Positions 20,466 to 20,514 of a stretch of 20,514 nucleotides of DNA are shown in pieces. The notes beneath the pieces are model-generated. The model saw only the letters and a list, made by a program, of their open reading frames with translations, had not been told where the DNA came from and did no database searches. Each line of letters starts with the position of its first letter. Position 1 is the stretch's first letter. Position numbers and translations under genes: made by a program. Source of the stretch: JAFLCA01 sp041907145 (GTDB taxonomy: Bacteria > Bdellovibrionota_C > UBA2361 > JAFLCA01); contig JAYRHW010000042.1 of NCBI GenBank assembly GCA_041907145.1, forward strand, positions 1-20,514. The letters are read 5' to 3'.

Positions 20466-20514
20466 AGATTTTCTTTAGTTCTGCATAAACAGGACTCGAC
20501 TTGCGTAGCGCCAC

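Noticed and set aside
20455..20514. Possible C-terminus of a minus-strand gene entering from the right edge
   Set aside because: All three minus-strand frames stay open for part of these bases, so too little is visible to choose one. The VALRKSSPVYAELKKIFTE frame would overlap the SGNH gene's end.

Overview
The window looks like chromosomal DNA of a Gram-negative, motile, fatty-acid-using bacterium, possibly from the broad 'deltaproteobacterial' groups. The clues are a type II secretion GspK-like prepilin, FliL, a signal-peptide lipoprotein, a FadB/FadJ-type beta-oxidation protein, and an isoleucyl-tRNA synthetase of the longer type. The exact phylum cannot be fixed from sequence reading alone. 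Most genes are housekeeping or single-gene functions on alternating strands, with no classical insertion sequence, CRISPR array or prophage.

Layout. 1-502 (minus): the N-terminal end of a GspK-like pseudopilin, preceded by a small helical protein of unknown function. 503-899 is non-coding with a 26-bp near-perfect palindrome. 900-2258: a small exported protein converging on a CorA magnesium transporter. 2341-3459: a short glycerol-3-phosphate-dehydrogenase-like flavoprotein, possibly made from a leaderless mRNA. 3459-3635: a 177-bp palindromic element that carries the stop codons of both flanking convergent genes. 3626-5220 (minus): mtnN and mscS, overlapping by 4 bp. 5290-7083 (plus): a Cys-rich lipoprotein, rsmE and fliL. 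7094-7390: tRNA-Pro(CGG), with degenerate repeats of its 3' end on its downstream side. 7423-9153 (minus): argS. 9419-10261 (plus): two unknown small proteins, then a bidirectional terminator. 10550-12532 (plus): an exported PKD/DUF4832-type glycosidase-like protein. 12667-17951 (minus): ileS-fadJ, tightly coupled. 17952-18382: a highly structured non-coding stretch. 18383-19240: an unrecognised 285-aa gene of strongly G/C-ending codon use, bracketed by hairpins and a shared repeat box. 19458-20465: an SGNH hydrolase gene broken by one in-frame TAA.

Working together. Likely co-expressed pairs are mtnN-mscS (4-bp overlap), lipoprotein-rsmE (21-nt gap) and ileS-fadJ (the fadJ ribosome site overlaps the ileS stop). 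argS and tRNA-Pro are co-directional and 32 nt apart, but the tRNA appears to have its own promoter inside the end of argS.

The best candidates for something undescribed are the hairpin-bracketed gene at about 18.2-19.4 kb, the 177-bp palindrome at 3459-3635, and the tRNA-Pro 3'-end repeats. All three are structural observations made by eye; no database search was possible.
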